Shown one piece after another: positions 61,996 to 64,000 of a stretch of 64,000 bases of DNA. Location: positions 635,159 through 699,158 of the forward strand of contig VXAI01000241.1 in assembly GCA_013399305.1 (NCBI GenBank), written 5' to 3'. Below the pieces are notes generated by a model. The model saw nothing but the letters and a program-made list of their open reading frames with translations. It searched no databases and had not been told where the DNA came from. Source of the DNA: Rostratula benghalensis (Eukaryota; Chordata; Aves; Charadriiformes; Rostratulidae). The first letter of the stretch is position 1; each line of letters starts with the position of its first letter. Made by a program: the position numbers and the translations under genes.

Positions 61996-64000
61996 CTGGC
62001 TGCCTCCCAGCTGGGCTGGCAGGCAGAAAGCACAGCGTTCTCCCCATCCTTCAGCAGTGTGCCCCAGCCCCTCCATTGGAGTCATAAAGCTGTAAAGAGG
62101 TCAGATGCATTATGCTCTCTGGGATACAACTACAGGTACTAATTAATGTTTGGGATATGTATAGCATCTTATATTTAGCAGAAGGCTACAATTCATTTAC
62201 AACAGAGCTACTCCCACTGAAAACAGACTATAAAGAGAGGAAGTAGGATGTCTTCTGTTGAAGCCATAGGTGGACATCCAATTGGCCTCATCTGCTACTT
62301 TATTAGCACCATTTCAAAGCAGAGAGGAGGATTTGGGACGATTTTATTAAAAACAAAATAATAATTCAAATTATTTTCTGTCTGCAAAGATGATGTCTGT
62401 GACATCTAGGACCAAGTGCATCTGTTCTGGAAATACCAGGTTACACTCTGGGTTCTAGTGGGTGCTTTCTGAAATGTAAGTTTTGGAAATAGAAGCTATG
62501 GGAGTTGGTGTTTACAACAGAAAGCAAGATAAAGCTGATAGGAGATATAGTTACCTTAATGAAAGTAATTTTATCAAGGAGAGAAGGAAAATTTGTGTTG
62601 TGACACTTTTAATACAAGCAGAAAATGGTTGGAAAATATTTACTACATATGTCTGGCTGAAACACCCTTTGGACAGCAATGAGTGCAAAACTGTACACGT
62701 TCTTTATTGTACTTCAGCCATCACATTGCAGATACCCATTTGAAGGGAAAGTTCCTCAGGAAAAGCAGCCAGGGTTAAAAAAACAACATCAAGGAGGAGA
62801 AACTGGCAAGTATCCACAAAGCTTGCTTCAGCTTGCCACCTGTTCTAAGACACCAGCCTGATGACTGATTGTGGGAATGCTAAAGACGCATCGTCCAAAC
62901 AGAGCTGCCACCAACTCCCTGTCCAAGAGATGGAAAAAAATAACTGAGCTACCAGTCCGGCTTTGCTCTAATGTGTATTTATGCTCAGCTTTGGGGATGA
63001 AAGTCAGCTGAATAATTGCAGATCTTGTTTACGCATTGTTCTGTTCATGTGACTGCCTGGATCCAGCCCTCCTGAAAATAAAGGAATCACTCTGCGCTTC
63101 TTACGGTGTTTTGCTGCCAAGGTTGCATACCTGCCCATGCAAGAAGCTGAGCTCCTGCTGCAGCTGCTGCATGGAAAGGGGGCCTTGGCAGACTGGCTTT
63201 GGGGAAGTTACCCTAGGGCGATAGAGCAGCTCTGCACTCCCCAGCAGCCTTCATAGTCTGAGAAGCCAGCCTGTATGTGGAAACATGCTCCTACTTGTCC
63301 CACAGAAAATCCCAGCAGGAAACAGAAAAAGGAGGGAACCTCCTCCAGAGTATCAGTTTCCACATCCCACACTTTTTCATCTCTGACCCAAAGATGGGTC
63401 AGCGCTGACACAACAGCTTATCAGAAAAGCCAGTACAACATTACACCAGAAATCCCTCCTTTGGACCCCTCTTCTGCATGCTTATGACTCACAGAGGATC
63501 AGCTGTAGGTCTGTGCACCACTTGAATGACAATTATGTAATTTTTTAAAAGCGTTTGTGCAAATTACAAATAGATTTCTACTGACTGCCTGAATAGAGTA
63601 GATCTCACTTCTAAAACACAATCCCTATTTTTCTTACAGGCCTCACGGCCTCTGTGTTACAATATTACTTATGTCTCAGCATACACTCAAGCTGCAGAAA
63701 GTAGGTCACAGAAAGCATAGGCCAGAACTCCCAAGTAATCCGTTTTCTGATTCTCCTGCCAGGAGGGAATTTCTTGACTGCCTGCCAGCATACAAACATG
63801 ATCATGTCACATTTCTGTATGTGCCATTCTCACTCTTAGGATTATGAGCAGGGAGAGAAAAAAGACCCTAAACACTGCTGGAGAACTGGAAGTCAAAGCT
63901 GCTGAGTTTCCAGCACACCGTGCTACTCTAAAAACCTGAAAGAGTTTTTGGTAACAAGGAAATGGGAGCATATCTGGAAATATGGGAGTGAGGGATACTA
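61996..64000. other. Noncoding, no gene recognised
   Basis: This is single-copy DNA to the end of the window. A few CTG-rich and TGC-rich words occur near 63,145-63,175 without a convincing exon. Confidence 0.65.

Noticed and set aside
1..64000. CRISPR array, operon or prokaryotic mobile system
   Set aside because: There are no regularly spaced repeats, packed genes or ribosome-binding sites. CR1 elements and base composition show vertebrate nuclear DNA.

Overview
The window looks like a stretch of bird nuclear genome that is intergenic or deeply intronic. It is AT-rich and has no bacterial-style gene packing, no recognisable tRNA or rRNA gene, and no reading frame I can tie to a known host protein. 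The only clear interspersed repeats are three 5'-truncated CR1 LINE copies ending in the octamer tails (ATTCTATG-like) typical of bird CR1. Three CR1 copies in 64 kb, with no SINEs, L1 elements or clear endogenous retroviruses, fits a bird better than a mammal. Turtles and crocodilians also carry CR1, so 'sauropsid, most likely bird' is the safe statement. Four runs of N (9, 45, 133 and 141 bases) show this is a draft assembly, and two of them fall inside simple repeats.

Layout. Positions 1-22,000 are single-copy noncoding DNA with one diverged 66-bp tandem duplication (7,452-7,582), one antisense CR1 (8,179-8,850) and short mono- and trinucleotide tracts. Positions 22,008-22,343 hold a G-run cluster followed by a (GGGAA)n array interrupted by a 9-N gap. 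Positions 22,344-34,250 hold an (ATT)n tract, a sense CR1 (25,830-26,394), an octamer-like motif cluster near 28.6 kb and one weak exon candidate at 30,973-31,095. After a TA/CA repeat with a 45-N gap, 34,331-43,500 contains a perfect 14-bp inverted repeat, an unrecognised 136-codon open frame (37,254-37,664) and facing pentanucleotide tracts near 38.8 kb. Positions 43,558-43,738 are a nearly perfect and therefore recent 91-bp tandem duplication, followed by a third CR1 (44,150-44,455).

The most gene-like regulatory sequence lies at 45.8-49.8 kb. A moderately CpG-rich block (45,860-46,160) is followed by a compact CpG island (49,484-49,795) containing a CACCG-type simple repeat. The island is the best promoter or alternative first-exon candidate, though no coding exon is visible beside it. 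Positions 49,800-64,000 are again single-copy noncoding DNA with long poly-T tracts, an AT-rich low-complexity block and a 141-N gap.

I did not find a previously undescribed biological system. The items most worth checking are the CpG island, the recent 91-bp duplication, the GGGAA/G-quadruplex region, the two unusually good palindromes and the two unrecognised coding-like segments. All of these need alignment or expression data that I cannot run.
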